A stretch of DNA of 64,000 nt from Arthrobacter sp. DWC3 (GCF_002929375.1 NZ_PJIP01000003.1:319870-383869), one strand, 5' to 3'. Shown: positions 25,836 to 36,386, counted from the stretch's first letter. Made by a program: numbers and translations. Notes: generated from the letters alone by a model not told the origin.

Positions 25836-27380
25836 GTGAGTGCGACGGGATCCACCGAAGCATCGCCGCTCGCCCCCGGGTGGCTGTCCGTACCCGCCGA
25901 GCAGGCCCGGCTGGATACGAAGCTGTGGGCCGAGGACGTCGACCGCGGAGCCGACGGCGTCCTTCGCATCGACGGCGTGTCCGTGACCGACCTCGCCGAG
26001 CAGTACGGCACGCCGCTGTTCGTCATGTCGGAGCGGGACTTCCGCACGCGCGCCGCGACGTTCCGCGACGCCTTCGACGAGGCCTTCGCCGACCTGTGCG
26101 GGGGAGTGGACGTGTTCTATGCCGGCAAGTCCTTCCTCTGCACCGAGGTGGCCCACTGGGTCCGGGAGGAGGGCCTCGGGCTCGACACCTGCTCGGGCGG
26201 TGAGCTCGCCGTCGCCCTCCGCGCCGGACTGCCGGGTGCGAGGCTCGGACTGCACGGCAACAACAAGTCCGCCGCCGAGATCACCCGCGCCATCGACGCC
26301 GACCTCGGCCGGATCGTGGTGGACAGCATCCAGGAGGTCGCGCTCGTCGGCGACCTCGCCCTGCAGCGCGGCCGCACCGCCAACGTCATGCTCCGCCTCA
26401 CGCCCGGCGTCCACGCACACACGCACGAGTTCATCGCCACGGCCCACGAGGACCAGAAGTTCGGCCTCTCCCTGAGCACCGACCAGGGTCCCGGCCAGGA
26501 CGGCGGTGACGACGCCTCGCCGGCCGCGCGCGCCGTCGCCGACGCCCTCGCCCACCCCGGCATCAACCTCCTCGGCGTGCACTGCCACATCGGGTCGCAG
26601 ATCTTCGAACCCGAGGGCTTCGAGCTCGCGGCACAGCGGCTGCTCGGCTTCCTCGCCGGCGTCCGCGACCGGCACGGCGTCGAACTGCCGGAGCTCGATC
26701 TCGGCGGCGGCTACGGCATCGCCTACACCGAGGCGGACGAACCGCGCCCCGCGGCGGAGATCGCCCGCGCCATGGCCGCCGTCGTGGGGACGACCTGCCG
26801 GGAGCTGGGCCTGTCCGTGCCCCGCATCTCGATCGAGCCGGGCCGCGCCATCGTGGGCCCGAGCACCTTCACCCTCTACACCGCCGGGACCACCAAGACC
26901 GTGCGCGTGGACGCCGCGGCCAACGGGTCCGAGGTGGTGCAGGACACCTCCGTTACGCATCCGCGGCGCTATGTGTCGGTGGACGGCGGCATGAGCGACA
27001 ACCCCCGCCCGGTGCTCTACGGCGCGGATTACTCGGCCGTCCTGGCCTCCCGGACCCCCGAGGCGGCGCCCGCCCTCTCCCGCGTGGTTGGCAAACACTG
27101 CGAGAGCGGTGACATCGTGGTGCGGGACGTCTACCTCCCCGAGGACACCGGGGCCGGTGACCTCCTCGCCGTCCCCGGCACCGGGGCCTACTGCTGGGTG
27201 CTCTCGAGCAACTACAACTACCTGACGCGTCCGCCCGTCGTGGCGGTCGCCGACGGCGTCGCGCGCCTGATCGTGCGCGGCGAGACGGAGGAGGACCTGT
27301 TCCGCAGGGACGTCCAGCGCGAGCCCGCCTCGCCAGGGAAGCAAGCGCCCGCCACGGATCCAGGAGCCCGCACAGCATGA
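25836..27380 (+). CDS. lysA: diaminopimelate decarboxylase
   Basis: This 514-residue PLP enzyme makes L-lysine from meso-diaminopimelate. The PLP Lys is in FYAGKSFL (about residue 101), HCHIGSQIF and EPGRAIVG are the family motifs, and GKHCESGD supplies the substrate-site Cys. It starts with GTG 2 nt after argS and overlaps hom by 4 bp (ATGA). At about 80 residues more than the usual family length it carries extra N-terminal sequence and an insertion after residue 205. Confidence 0.95.
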   Translation: MSATGSTEASPLAPGWLSVPAEQARLDTKLWAEDVDRGADGVLRIDGVSVTDLAEQYGTPLFVMSERDFRTRAATFRDAFDEAFADLCGGVDVFYAGKSFLCTEVAHWVREEGLGLDTCSGGELAVALRAGLPGARLGLHGNNKSAAEITRAIDADLGRIVVDSIQEVALVGDLALQRGRTANVMLRLTPGVHAHTHEFIATAHEDQKFGLSLSTDQGPGQDGGDDASPAARAVADALAHPGINLLGVHCHIGSQIFEPEGFELAAQRLLGFLAGVRDRHGVELPELDLGGGYGIAYTEADEPRPAAEIARAMAAVVGTTCRELGLSVPRISIEPGRAIVGPSTFTLYTAGTTKTVRVDAAANGSEVVQDTSVTHPRRYVSVDGGMSDNPRPVLYGADYSAVLASRTPEAAPALSRVVGKHCESGDIVVRDVYLPEDTGAGDLLAVPGTGAYCWVLSSNYNYLTRPPVVAVADGVARLIVRGETEEDLFRRDVQREPASPGKQAPATDPGARTA

Positions 27381-28705
27381 ACTCACCAGAACCCTCCGCA
27401 CGACCCCTGCGCGTGGCCCTGCTCGGCTGCGGCAACGTCGGCTCCCAGGTGGCCCGCATCCTGCTCGAGGACGCCGAGAACCTGGGCCGCCGTGCCGGTG
27501 CACCGCTCCAGCTCACCGGTGTCGCCGTCCGCAGCCTCGACGCCCGGCGCGACGTCGACCTGCCGGCCGGGCTCCTCACCACGGACGCCGAGACGCTCGT
27601 CGAGGACGCCGACATCGTGATCGAGCTCATGGGCGGGATCGAGCCGGCCAAGTCCCTCATCCTCCGCGCGATCGGCCACGGCGCCACCGTGGTCAGCGGC
27701 AACAAGGCGCTCCTCGCCCTGGACGGTCCCGAGCTCTACGAGCAGGCCGACGCCGCGGGCGTGCAGCTCTCCTACGAGGCGGCCGTGGCCGGCGCCATCC
27801 CGATCCTCCGCCCCATCCGTGACAGCCTCTCCGGCGACCGCATCACGCGCGTGCTCGGGATCGTCAACGGCACCACCAACTACATCCTCGACCAGATGGA
27901 CTCCACCGGCGCCTCCTTCGCCGACGCGCTGAAGGCCGCACAGGACCTCGGCTACGCGGAAGCGGATCCGACGGCCGACGTCGAGGGCCACGACGCCGCC
28001 GCGAAGGCCGCCATCCTCGCCTCCCTGTCCTTCCACACGCGGTTCGCCCTCGACAACGTGTACTGCGAGGGCATCACGTCCGTGACGGCCGACGACATCG
28101 CCGCCGCGGCCGAGGACGGCTACGTCATCAAGCTGCTGGCCATCGCGGAGATGCTCACCGACGAGGCCGGTGCGGCGGGCGTCGGCGTCCGCGTGCACCC
28201 CACGCTGCTGCCGCGCTCCCACCCCCTGGCCGCGGTCCGCGGCGCGTTCAATGCCGTGTTCATCGAGGCGGAGAACGCCGGCGAGCTCATGTTCTACGGG
28301 CAGGGCGCGGGCGGCACCCCGACGGCGTCCGCCGTGCTGGGGGACGTGGTGAGCGCCGCCCGGCGCATGGTGCTCGGAGGCCCCGGCCGCACCGAGACCA
28401 CCACGGGCCACGTGCCCCCGCTGAGCATCGACACCGTCCGTACGAGCTACTGCATCGGTCTGCAGGTCGCCGACCAGCCCGGCGTCCTCGCGCGCATCGC
28501 CCAGATCTTCGCCGAGAACGGCGTCTCCATCGAGACCATGCGCCAGCGCATCCACCAGGGCGGGCACGACGGCGGCACCACCGCCGAGCTGCGGATCGTC
28601 ACCCACCGCGCACCGGAGGCGTCCCTCGCGGCGACCGTCAAGCAGGTGGCCGCGCTCGAGGTCATCACCGCCGTCTCGTCCGTGCTCCGAGTAGAGGGAA
28701 TCTAA
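27377..28705 (+). CDS. hom: homoserine dehydrogenase
   Basis: This 442-residue enzyme reduces aspartate semialdehyde to homoserine, the branch point to threonine and methionine. The NAD(P)-binding GCGNVGSQVA is near residue 14, followed by ELMGGIEPA and the substrate motif GIVNGTTNYIL, with a C-terminal ACT domain from about residue 360 (QVADQPGVLARIA) that normally senses threonine. It overlaps lysA and its stop immediately precedes thrC, so the genes are transcribed together. Confidence 0.95.
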   Translation: MNSPEPSARPLRVALLGCGNVGSQVARILLEDAENLGRRAGAPLQLTGVAVRSLDARRDVDLPAGLLTTDAETLVEDADIVIELMGGIEPAKSLILRAIGHGATVVSGNKALLALDGPELYEQADAAGVQLSYEAAVAGAIPILRPIRDSLSGDRITRVLGIVNGTTNYILDQMDSTGASFADALKAAQDLGYAEADPTADVEGHDAAAKAAILASLSFHTRFALDNVYCEGITSVTADDIAAAAEDGYVIKLLAIAEMLTDEAGAAGVGVRVHPTLLPRSHPLAAVRGAFNAVFIEAENAGELMFYGQGAGGTPTASAVLGDVVSAARRMVLGGPGRTETTTGHVPPLSIDTVRTSYCIGLQVADQPGVLARIAQIFAENGVSIETMRQRIHQGGHDGGTTAELRIVTHRAPEASLAATVKQVAALEVITAVSSVLRVEGI

Positions 28706-29809
28706 GTGGCCCACCAGTGGCGCGGAGTCATCCGTGAATATGCCGATCGCCTGCCCGTCACCGACGCCACCGAGGTCATCACCCTCGGCGAGGGGGGCAC
28801 GCCCCTCGTGCATGCCCGGCACCTGTCCGAGCTGACGGGATCCGCCGTCTACCTCAAGGTCGAGGGCATGAACCCCACCGGGTCCTTCAAGGACCGCGGC
28901 ATGACCATGGCGATGACCGCCGCCGTCGCCGCCGGGGCGAAGGCCGTGGTGTGCGCGTCGACGGGCAACACGTCCGCGTCCGCCGCGGCCTACGCCACCC
29001 AGGCGGGCATCACCTGCGCGGTGCTCGTGCCCGACGGCAAGATCTCCATGGGCAAGCTCAGCCAGGCCATCGCCCACGGGGCGCAGCTCCTGCAGGTCAA
29101 CGGCAACTTCGACAACTGCCTCGACGTGGCCCGGAAGCTCGCCGAGGCGTACCCGGTCTTCCTGGTGAACTCGGTCAACCCCGCCCGCCTCGAGGGCCAG
29201 AAGACCGCGGCGTTCGAGGTGGTCGACACCCTGGGCGACGCCCCGGACTACCACCTCATGCCGGTGGGCAACGCCGGGAACATCAGCGCGTACTGGAAGG
29301 GCTACAAGGAGTACGCGGCGCCCTACGCCTCCCTCCACGCCGGCGAGCTCCCTGCCGTCGCCACCCGCACGCCGGTCATGTGGGGCTTCCAGGCGGAGGG
29401 GGCCTCCCCGCTCGTCAAGGGCCACCCCATCACCGAACCGGACACCATCGCGACCGCCATCCGCATCGGGAACCCCGCGTCCTGGGACTTCGCCGTCGCC
29501 GCGCGCGACGAGTCCGGCGGCCTCATCGAGGCCGTCACGGACGAGGAGATCCTCGATGCGCACCGCTGGCTGTCCTCCCGGGAGGGCGTCTTCGTGGAGC
29601 CCGCCTCCGCGGCCGGTGTGGCCGGCCTCATCAAGAAGCACGCCGAGGGCCTCGTGCCCACCGGCAAGACGATCGTCATCACGGTCACGGGCCACGGCCT
29701 GAAGGACCCGCAGTGGGCGCTGCGCATGGCGGACGGCTCGGACGTCGAGCCCACCAAGGTGGACTTCGACGTCGTCAGCGTCGCCGCCGCCCTCGGGCTC
29801 GAGGACTGA
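28706..29809 (+). CDS. thrC: threonine synthase
   Basis: This 367-residue PLP enzyme converts O-phosphohomoserine to threonine. The PLP Lys is K62 in TGSFKDRG, the phosphate-binding GNAGN is at about residue 190, and length matches the short type of the family. The GTG start abuts the hom stop. thrB follows after one base. Confidence 0.95.
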   Translation: MAHQWRGVIREYADRLPVTDATEVITLGEGGTPLVHARHLSELTGSAVYLKVEGMNPTGSFKDRGMTMAMTAAVAAGAKAVVCASTGNTSASAAAYATQAGITCAVLVPDGKISMGKLSQAIAHGAQLLQVNGNFDNCLDVARKLAEAYPVFLVNSVNPARLEGQKTAAFEVVDTLGDAPDYHLMPVGNAGNISAYWKGYKEYAAPYASLHAGELPAVATRTPVMWGFQAEGASPLVKGHPITEPDTIATAIRIGNPASWDFAVAARDESGGLIEAVTDEEILDAHRWLSSREGVFVEPASAAGVAGLIKKHAEGLVPTGKTIVITVTGHGLKDPQWALRMADGSDVEPTKVDFDVVSVAAALGLED

Positions 29810-29810
29810 C

Positions 29811-30800
29811 GTGGCCGGACTGCACGCGGCCCCGGCGCCCTCGGAGGTGCTCGACCTCCCCGCCGTCGAGGCCGGACAGGACATCGAGGTGCGGGTCCCC
29901 GCCACGAGCGCGAACCTCGGCCCGGGCTTCGACTCCCTCGGCCTCGCACTCACGCTGCAGGACACCGTCCGGGTGCGGACCACGGCGTCGGGCACCACCG
30001 TGGTCCGGGCCTCCGGCGAGGGGGTGGAGGGCCTGCCGACCGACGGGCGGCACCTGGTGGCGAAGTCGCTGATCAGCACGCTCCACCACGCCGGACGACG
30101 GGCACCCGGACTCGAGCTCGACACGACGAACGTCATCCCGCACGGCCGCGGCATGGGCTCCTCGGCCGCCGCGATCGTGGCCGGCGTCCTCGCCGGCAAC
30201 GCGCTGCTGCCCGCCGCCGAGCAGCTCGATGCGGCGCACCTGCTGCAGTGGGCGGCGTCCCTCGAGGGCCATCCCGACAACGTGGCACCGGCCCTCCAGG
30301 GCTCCCTCGCGATCTCCTGGGAGAGCGGTCACGCGTTCCACAGCACGCGCGTGGAGGTGCTCCCCGGAATCCTCCCCGTCCTGGCCGTCCCCGATCGGGC
30401 GCTGTCCACGGACAGCGCCCGCGCGCTCCTGCCGGCGTCGGTGTCCCACCGCAGCGCCGCGGCGAACGCGGGCCGCGCCGCCCTCCTCGTCCATGCGCTC
30501 GGGTCCGATCCGTCCCTGCTGTTCGCCGCCACGCAGGACGCCCTGCACCAGGACTACCGCGCGCAGGCCATGCTGCCGAGTGCCGCCCTGCTGCGCTCCC
30601 TCCGGGCGGCCGGCTTCGCGAGCACCATCTCGGGGGCCGGCCCCAGTGTCCTGACCCTCGCCGTGGGGGAGGCCGGGGCCCTCGCTGCGGAGGACGCCCT
30701 CCACGACCTCCTCGGGCGGGGCGACACGCCGGGGCTGTGGCGCATCGTCAGGCTGGCTGTGCAGCGGGAAGGTGCTAAAGTGGGAGTGCACCAAGGGTAG
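29811..30800 (+). CDS. thrB: homoserine kinase
   Basis: This 329-residue GHMP-family kinase phosphorylates homoserine for ThrC. VPATSANLGPGFDSLG is near residue 30 and the ATP-binding GRGMGSSAA near residue 110. Order hom-thrC-thrB is the typical actinobacterial one. The GTG start is 1 nt after thrC. Its last codons contain an extended -10 box that may drive rho. Confidence 0.94.
   Translation: MAGLHAAPAPSEVLDLPAVEAGQDIEVRVPATSANLGPGFDSLGLALTLQDTVRVRTTASGTTVVRASGEGVEGLPTDGRHLVAKSLISTLHHAGRRAPGLELDTTNVIPHGRGMGSSAAAIVAGVLAGNALLPAAEQLDAAHLLQWAASLEGHPDNVAPALQGSLAISWESGHAFHSTRVEVLPGILPVLAVPDRALSTDSARALLPASVSHRSAAANAGRAALLVHALGSDPSLLFAATQDALHQDYRAQAMLPSAALLRSLRAAGFASTISGAGPSVLTLAVGEAGALAAEDALHDLLGRGDTPGLWRIVRLAVQREGAKVGVHQG
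30773..30781 (+). promoter_or_regulatory. candidate extended -10 box for rho, inside the end of thrB
   Basis: TGCTAAAGT has the TGn extension and a TAAAGT hexamer, and is AT-rich within GC-rich coding sequence. It would give rho a leader of about 335 nt. No good -35 is seen, as expected for an extended -10 promoter. Other weak boxes (TAGCCT at 30932, TTATCT at 30944) are alternatives. Confidence 0.45.
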
Positions 30801-31122
30801 GAACCGCCGGACGCATCACGCGTCCATCGGAACCAGTGTGTCTTCCAGCAGGCAGCGCGTGCTGTTGAACTGGCCGTCTTTCCAGACCGCCGCGAAACTG
30901 CAGGTCCACAGCAGTCGAACATCCTCCGGTGTAGCCTCCGACCTTATCTTTGTGCGTGCGGACCCACCTCCCGCACAACGACATCCTCAGGCTCCCAGCA
31001 CACCCAGTCTGTGCCGGATCGTATCCGGCCCGACTGAACCCCGCCTGCTTCCCATGCGGCACGGGGCAAACCACCGCGGACCACCGATCAGGTGGCCGCC
31101 CGACGAGGGGGAAGGATCCTTC
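30801..31122 (+). promoter_or_regulatory. rho 5' leader region with hairpin
   Basis: 322 bp with no recognisable gene between thrB and rho. A perfect 7-bp hairpin with a 3-nt loop (GCCGGAT-CGT-ATCCGGC) lies at 31013-31029. Long rho leaders are autoregulatory in other bacteria; that is possible here but not shown by the sequence. Confidence 0.5.
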
Positions 31123-33297
31123 GTGACTGAAACCACTGACCTGTTACCAGGTGTGGCCACCCAAGACGCTGAAGCAACCGGCGCAACAACTTCCAAGAGC
31201 AGCGGCCTCGCAGGCCTGAAGCTCGCCCAGCTGCAGGCCCTCGCAGGCCAGCTGGGGATCACCGGCGGGTCGAGGATGCGCAAGAGCGACCTCGTGTCCG
31301 CCATCTCGGACCACCAGCGCGGTTCCGCCGTCGCCGACCGCCAGAAGACCCCGACCGTGCGCAGCGAGCGCAGCGCCGACGCCGAGCGCCCCGCCGTCGC
31401 CGGCACCCCCGCCGAGTCCGACGACCGGCCGCAGGACGAGCAGTCCGCGCCCGCCGAGCGCCAGCCGCGGACCCGCAACCGCAACCGCCGCGCAGGCAGC
31501 GACGGCGTCGTCTCCACGCCCGCCCCGGACGCCGTCGTCCAGGGCGAGCAGGTCGAGGCCCCGTCCCGCGACGCCGACACCGCCGCGGACGAGCAGCAGG
31601 ACCGCGGCGACCGCGACAGCGGCGGACGCAGCTCGCGCAACCGCCGCAACCGTCGCGGCGAGGACCGCTCCGACGCACAGCCGGCACAGGCCGACGCGAA
31701 CGGCTCGCAGGGCGAGTCGCAGAACGGCGCCCAGTCCGGCCAGCAGGGCGAGTCCCAGGCCGACGCGCAGTCCGGCCAGCAGGGTGAGGGCCGCAACGAG
31801 CGCCGCACCCGCTCCCGCAACGGACGCGACGATGATCGCTCGAACGGCTCGAACGGCTCGAACGGCTCGAACGGGAACGGTGCGGGCAGCGACACCCAGT
31901 TCGACAACGGCCGCAGCGGTGGCGATACCCGCAGCGACAACCGCGGCAACGGCGCGAACGACGACGACGGCCGCGGACGCAACCGCCGCAACCGTGCGAA
32001 CCGCAACGGGTCGGGCGGCCCCGGGGGCAACGGTCCCGAGGACCGGAACAGCCGCTTCCGCGACCGCAACGACCGGAACGACCGCAACGAGCGCCGCCGC
32101 GGACGCAACCAGCCCGACGTCGACGACGTCGAGGTCACCGAGGACGACGTCCTGCTGCCGGTCGCCGGCATCCTGGACGTCCTCGAGAACTACGCATTCG
32201 TGCGGACCTCCGGCTACCTGCCGGGCCCCAACGACGTGTACGTCTCGCTGGCCCAGGTCAAGAAGCACAACCTGCGCAAGGGCGACGCCGTCGTGGGCGC
32301 CATCCGCGCCCCCCGCGAGGGCGAGACCCAGGCCGCGGCACGCCAGAAGTTCAACGCCCTGGTGCGCGTCACCTCGGTCAACGGCAAGCCCGCCGAGGAC
32401 CTCAAGGACCGCGTCGAGTTCGCGAAGCTCGTGCCGCTCTACCCCTCGGACCGCCTGCGCCTCGAGACGGACCCGAAGAAGATCGGCCCCCGTGTCATCG
32501 ACCTCGTGGCCCCGATCGGCAAGGGCCAGCGCGGCCTGATCGTCTCCCCGCCGAAGGCCGGCAAGACGCTCATCCTGCAGGCGATCGCGAACGCCATCAC
32601 GATCAACAACCCCGAGGTCCACCTCATGATGGTCCTGGTGGACGAGCGTCCCGAAGAAGTCACCGACATGCAGCGGACCGTCAAGGGCGAGGTCATCGCC
32701 TCGACCTTCGACCGCCCCGCCGACGACCACACCACGGTCGCCGAACTCTCCATCGAGCGTGCCAAGCGCCTCGTGGAGATGGGCATGGACGTCGTGGTGC
32801 TCCTCGACTCGATGACCCGCCTCGGGCGCGCCTACAACCTGGCCGCCCCGGCGTCGGGCCGTATCCTCTCCGGTGGCGTCGACTCGGCGGCGCTGTACCC
32901 GCCGAAGCGCTTCTTCGGCGCCGCGCGCAACATCGAGAACGGTGGCTCGCTCACCATCCTCGCCACGGCACTCGTGGAGACCGGGTCCAAGATGGACGAG
33001 GTCATCTTCGAGGAGTTCAAGGGCACCGGCAACATGGAGCTCCGCCTCTCGCGCAGCCTTGCCGACAAGCGCATCTTCCCCGCCGTGGACGTCAACGCGT
33101 CCGGTACCCGGCGCGAGGAGAACCTGCTCTCGCCCGACGAGGTCAAGATCATGTGGAAGCTGCGCCGCGTGCTGTCGGGTCTCGAGACCCAGCAGGCACT
33201 CGAGCTGCTCACCAACAAGATCCGGGAGACGCAGTCCAACGTCGAGTTCCTCATGCAGGTCCAGAAGACCACGCTGGGCTCCAAGGACTCCGACTAG
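31123..33297 (+). CDS. rho: transcription termination factor Rho
   Basis: This 724-residue Rho is much longer than the about 420-residue E. coli protein. An N-terminal SAP-like part (about 28-65) is followed by a disordered, Arg/Asn/Gln/Gly/Asp-rich insert at about 68-332. The primary RNA-binding OB region starts near 336 ([14 protein letters not shown]), Walker A PPKAGKT is near 477, and the motor includes the [12 protein letters not shown] loop. Actinobacterial Rho proteins are known to have such inserts. GTG at 31123 has GAAGGA upstream, and the N-terminal domain starts normally from it. Confidence 0.95.
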   Translation: MTETTDLLPGVATQDAEATGATTSKSSGLAGLKLAQLQALAGQLGITGGSRMRKSDLVSAISDHQRGSAVADRQKTPTVRSERSADAERPAVAGTPAESDDRPQDEQSAPAERQPRTRNRNRRAGSDGVVSTPAPDAVVQGEQVEAPSRDADTAADEQQDRGDRDSGGRSSRNRRNRRGEDRSDAQPAQADANGSQGESQNGAQSGQQGESQADAQSGQQGEGRNERRTRSRNGRDDDRSNGSNGSNGSNGNGAGSDTQFDNGRSGGDTRSDNRGNGANDDDGRGRNRRNRANRNGSGGPGGNGPEDRNSRFRDRNDRNDRNERRRGRNQPDVDDVEVTEDDVLLPVAGILDVLENYAFVRTSGYLPGPNDVYVSLAQVKKHNLRKGDAVVGAIRAPREGETQAAARQKFNALVRVTSVNGKPAEDLKDRVEFAKLVPLYPSDRLRLETDPKKIGPRVIDLVAPIGKGQRGLIVSPPKAGKTLILQAIANAITINNPEVHLMMVLVDERPEEVTDMQRTVKGEVIASTFDRPADDHTTVAELSIERAKRLVEMGMDVVVLLDSMTRLGRAYNLAAPASGRILSGGVDSAALYPPKRFFGAARNIENGGSLTILATALVETGSKMDEVIFEEFKGTGNMELRLSRSLADKRIFPAVDVNASGTRREENLLSPDEVKIMWKLRRVLSGLETQQALELLTNKIRETQSNVEFLMQVQKTTLGSKDSD
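31732..31788 (+). repeat. 36-bp period repeat in the Rho insert
   Basis: A 21-bp segment that encodes QSGQQGE recurs with a 36-bp period at 31732 and 31768, with a single mismatch. It lies in the disordered part of Rho. Confidence 0.7.
31840..31875 (+). repeat. 9-bp tandem repeat in the Rho insert
   Basis: The unit TCGAACGGC is repeated three times, with a fourth imperfect copy. It encodes Ser-Asn-Gly triplets. Such in-frame repeats can gain or lose units by slippage without breaking the frame. Confidence 0.8.
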
Positions 33298-33316
33298 CAA
33301 CGGCAGCCGTTCGGGG

Positions 33317-33339
33317 CGGGTCGGCCACAGGCCGGCCCG
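33317..33339 (+). terminator. GC-rich hairpin after rho
   Basis: A 10-bp stem with one G-T pair and a 3-nt loop lies 19 bp after the rho stop. No T-tract follows, so it is a weak terminator candidate. Confidence 0.4.
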
Positions 33340-33395
33340 TCCCGGGCGGCTTCGTCCGTTAACCGGGCTCGTCATTCCCGCCCCCTCGACCTTCG

Positions 33396-33401
33396 TAGAC
33401 T
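33396..33401 (+). promoter_or_regulatory. -10 box of prfA
   Basis: TAGACT lies 29 nt before the prfA ATG; a ribosome-binding site AGAGGT follows at 33418-33423. The same hexamer marks several other promoters here. Confidence 0.45.
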
Positions 33402-33430
33402 GGCTGCACACGCCGAAAGAGGTACACCCG

Positions 33431-34510
33431 ATGTTTGAGTCCATCCAGGGACTGCTCGACGAACACTCCGAGCTGCAGGACCAGCTGGCCGATCCCGCCG
33501 TCCACGCCGACCAGGCGCTGGCCCGCAGGCTCGGCCGCCGGTACGCGGAGCTCGGGCGCATCGTCGATGCCCACAACCGCTGGAGCGCGCTCGACGACGA
33601 TCTCCAGGCGGCCCGCGAGATGGCCTCCGAGGACCCCGAGTTCGCGGCCGAGGTGCCCGTCCTCGAGGAGCAGCTCGCCACGGCGCAGGAGCGGCTGCGC
33701 CGCCTGCTGATCCCGCGGGACCCCAACGACAGCCGCAACGTCATCATCGAGGTCAAGGGCGGAGAGGGCGGCGACGAGGCCGCCCTGTTCGCCGGCGACC
33801 TTCTGCGCATGTACGCGCGCTACGCCGAGTCCCGGGGATGGAAGACCGAGCTCATCTCCGCCAACGAGTCCGACCTCGGCGGCTACAAGGACGTCCAGAT
33901 GGCCATCAAGGGCTCCTCGAACGACCCCGCCGAGGGCGTCTACGCCCGGCTCAAGTTCGAGGGCGGCGTGCACCGCGTGCAGCGCGTGCCCGTCACTGAG
34001 TCGCAGGGCCGCATCCACACCTCGGCCGCGGGCGTCCTCGTGCTGCCCGAGGTCGACGAGCCGGAGGAGGTCGAGATCAGCCAGAACGACCTGAAGATCG
34101 ACGTGTACCGGTCCTCGGGACCCGGCGGCCAGTCGGTCAACACCACCGACTCCGCCGTCCGCATCACGCACCTCCCCACCGGGATCGTGGTGGCCATGCA
34201 GAACGAGAAGTCGCAGCTGCAGAACCGCGAGGCCGCCATGCGCGTGCTCCGCTCGCGCATCCTCGCCCACGAGCAGGAGAAGATCGACGCCGCGAACTCG
34301 GACATCCGGAAGTCGCAGATCCGCACCATGGATCGCTCCGAGCGCATCCGGACCTACAACTACCCGGAGAACCGGATCGCCGACCACCGCACGGGCTACA
34401 AGGCGTACAACCTCGACGCCGTGATGAACGGCGACCTCGAGCCCGTGGTGCAGTCCGCCATCGAGATGGACGAGCAGGCACGCCTCGACGCCATCGGCGC
34501 GGACGAGTAG
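33431..34510 (+). CDS. prfA: peptide chain release factor 1
   Basis: This 359-residue factor releases peptides at UAA and UAG. The catalytic GGQ is in SGPGGQSVN at about residue 230, with the stop-codon recognition region before it. PrmC, encoded next, methylates this Gln. The ATG has AGAGGT 7 nt upstream. rho-prfA-prmC is a conserved actinobacterial order. Confidence 0.96.
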   Translation: MFESIQGLLDEHSELQDQLADPAVHADQALARRLGRRYAELGRIVDAHNRWSALDDDLQAAREMASEDPEFAAEVPVLEEQLATAQERLRRLLIPRDPNDSRNVIIEVKGGEGGDEAALFAGDLLRMYARYAESRGWKTELISANESDLGGYKDVQMAIKGSSNDPAEGVYARLKFEGGVHRVQRVPVTESQGRIHTSAAGVLVLPEVDEPEEVEISQNDLKIDVYRSSGPGGQSVNTTDSAVRITHLPTGIVVAMQNEKSQLQNREAAMRVLRSRILAHEQEKIDAANSDIRKSQIRTMDRSERIRTYNYPENRIADHRTGYKAYNLDAVMNGDLEPVVQSAIEMDEQARLDAIGADE

Positions 34511-34512
34511 GC

Positions 34513-35376
34513 GTGGAGGAAGCCCTGCGGGCCGCCGAACGGCAGCTCCGCGACGCGGGGGTCCCCAGCCCCCGCGTCGACGCCGAACTCCTGGCCGCGC
34601 ACCTGCTGGGCGTCTCCCGCGGACGGCTGCGCGCCCTGGCCCTCACCGGCGCGGCAGTGCCCGAGGGGTACACGGCCCTCGTGGACGAGCGTGCCCGCCG
34701 CGTCCCCCTGCAGCACCTCACCGGCACGGCCTCGTTCCGCCGCATCGAGCTGACCGTGGGCCCCGGGGTCTTCGTCCCGCGGCCCGAGACGGAGACGGTC
34801 GCGCAGCTCGTGATCGACCGCGCCGCGGGCCTCGACGCGCCGAGGATCGTGGACCTCGGCACGGGCAGCGGCGCGATCGCCGCCGCCGTCGCGGACGAGG
34901 TGCCCGGTGCCGACGTGTTCGCCGTCGAACTCAGTGACCTCGCCCTCGCCTGGGCCGGGCCCAACCTCGCGCCCTACGGTGTGCACCTCGTCCGGGGGGA
35001 CCTCGCGACCGCGCTGCCCGAGCACGACGGCTCGTTCGACGTCGTGGTGTCCAACCCGCCCTACATCCCGGCCGACGCCGTGCCGCTGGAACCCGAGGTG
35101 GCGGAGCACGATCCGCGCATGGCGCTGTACGGCGGGGGAGCGGACGGCATGGACCTCCCGCGTGCCGCCGCCCGCACGGCCGCGCGCCTGCTGAAGCCCG
35201 GCGGCTACTTCGTGATGGAGCACGCGGAGGTGCAGGCGCCCTGGATCGCCGCCTTCCTGGAGCACGCGGGCACCTGGACCGCGGTGACCACCCACCAGGA
35301 CCTCGGCGGCCGCGACCGTGCGACGAGCGCGGTCCGCGTGGCCGGGGGACCGACGACGACGGAAGAGGCACGATGA
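34513..35376 (+). CDS. prmC: release factor glutamine methyltransferase
   Basis: This 287-residue enzyme methylates the GGQ glutamine of release factors. The SAM-binding DLGTGSGAIA is near residue 117 and the catalytic NPPY near residue 179 (SNPPYIPADAV). It begins with GTG 2 nt after prfA. Its stop overlaps the start of a glycosyltransferase gene by 4 bp, an unusual fusion of transcription with a polysaccharide gene. Confidence 0.94.
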   Translation: MEEALRAAERQLRDAGVPSPRVDAELLAAHLLGVSRGRLRALALTGAAVPEGYTALVDERARRVPLQHLTGTASFRRIELTVGPGVFVPRPETETVAQLVIDRAAGLDAPRIVDLGTGSGAIAAAVADEVPGADVFAVELSDLALAWAGPNLAPYGVHLVRGDLATALPEHDGSFDVVVSNPPYIPADAVPLEPEVAEHDPRMALYGGGADGMDLPRAAARTAARLLKPGGYFVMEHAEVQAPWIAAFLEHAGTWTAVTTHQDLGGRDRATSAVRVAGGPTTTEEAR

Positions 35377-36326
35377 CGGAGCGCAGCACGCAGGCCGGAC
35401 CCGCGGCGGAGAGTCCCGCGGACACCGGTACGGACACCGTGGCCGTCGCCGCCGTAACGTACGACCGGCACGGGGAACTCGCGCAGCTCCTGCGCTCCCT
35501 CGCGGCGCAGACCGCGCCGATCACGACCGTGGCCCTCGTGGACTCCGGCACGAAGCCCGCCACCGATGTGGTCGACGCCGCGACCGCTGCGGGCGGCACC
35601 ATCCATTACCTGCGCTCCGAGGCCAACCTCGGCGGGGCGGGTGGTTTCGCGTTCGCCATCCTCGCGGCGATCGCGAGCGGAGCCCGCTGGATCTGGCTCA
35701 TGGACGACGACGGCCACCCCGAGGACGAGCACTGCCTCGCCGAGCTGCTCCGCGCGGCCCACGAGCACGACCTCGACGTCGTGAGCCCGCTCGTCGCCGC
35801 GACGGACGATCCCACGCGACTGTCCTTCAACTTCCGCATCAACGGCCTGCTGACCAACGACCGCGCCGCCCTCGAACCCCTCGGCTACCTGCCCGACATG
35901 GTGCACTTCTTCAACGGCGCCCTCATCCGCGCCGAGGTGTTCCCGACCATCGGACTGCCGGACATGAAGTACTTCATCCGCGGCGACGAGGTGGACTTCC
36001 TGGCGCGCGTGCGCAAGGCGGGCCTGAAGTACGGCACGCTCGCCACCGTCGCCGTCCGGCACCCCGCCACCTGGTCGGAGATGAAGCCGATCTTCGGCGG
36101 GTTCATCACGCCGGTCATCCCCGAGGGCGACTTCAAGCGGTTCTCCTACTTCCGCAACCGCGCGTACAACGCGCGCAAGTACCGCAACCTGCGCTGGTTC
36201 GGGGCGGACGTCATCGGCTTCCCCTACTACTTCCTCACCCGGCGTGACCTCCGCGGGCTGCGCGCCTGGTTCGGGGCCTACTCCGCCGGACTGCGGGGCA
36301 GGGGCTTCGGACCGCCGCCGTCGTGA
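35373..36326 (+). CDS. family 2 glycosyltransferase (first)
   Basis: This 317-residue GT2 has a GT-A fold: an N-terminal AVTYDR strand, a nucleotide region NLGGAGGFAFA, and the metal-binding DDD in WIWLMDDDGHPE (residues about 110-121). The C-terminal part (KRFSYFRNRAYNARKYRNLRW) is typical of the galactofuranosyl/rhamnosyl-type GT2 group. The sugar and acceptor are unknown. The ATG at 35373 overlaps the prmC stop and has GGAAGAGG upstream, so it depends on the prmC transcript. A related gene lies on the opposite strand at 37997. Confidence 0.85.
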   Translation: MTERSTQAGPAAESPADTGTDTVAVAAVTYDRHGELAQLLRSLAAQTAPITTVALVDSGTKPATDVVDAATAAGGTIHYLRSEANLGGAGGFAFAILAAIASGARWIWLMDDDGHPEDEHCLAELLRAAHEHDLDVVSPLVAATDDPTRLSFNFRINGLLTNDRAALEPLGYLPDMVHFFNGALIRAEVFPTIGLPDMKYFIRGDEVDFLARVRKAGLKYGTLATVAVRHPATWSEMKPIFGGFITPVIPEGDFKRFSYFRNRAYNARKYRNLRWFGADVIGFPYYFLTRRDLRGLRAWFGAYSAGLRGRGFGPPPS

Positions 36327-36386
36327 GCGGGTGTGCCCTTCCACGCCGATGTGCGGAGGCGCACCCGGCAGTGGAAGGATGAACCG

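Noticed and set aside
25834-29811. Riboswitch or T-box before lysA, hom or thr genes
   Set aside because: The genes overlap or abut, leaving no space for a leader.
31330-32115. Repeats resembling a CRISPR or satellite array
   Set aside because: They are short, in-frame and coding within rho, with no spacers.
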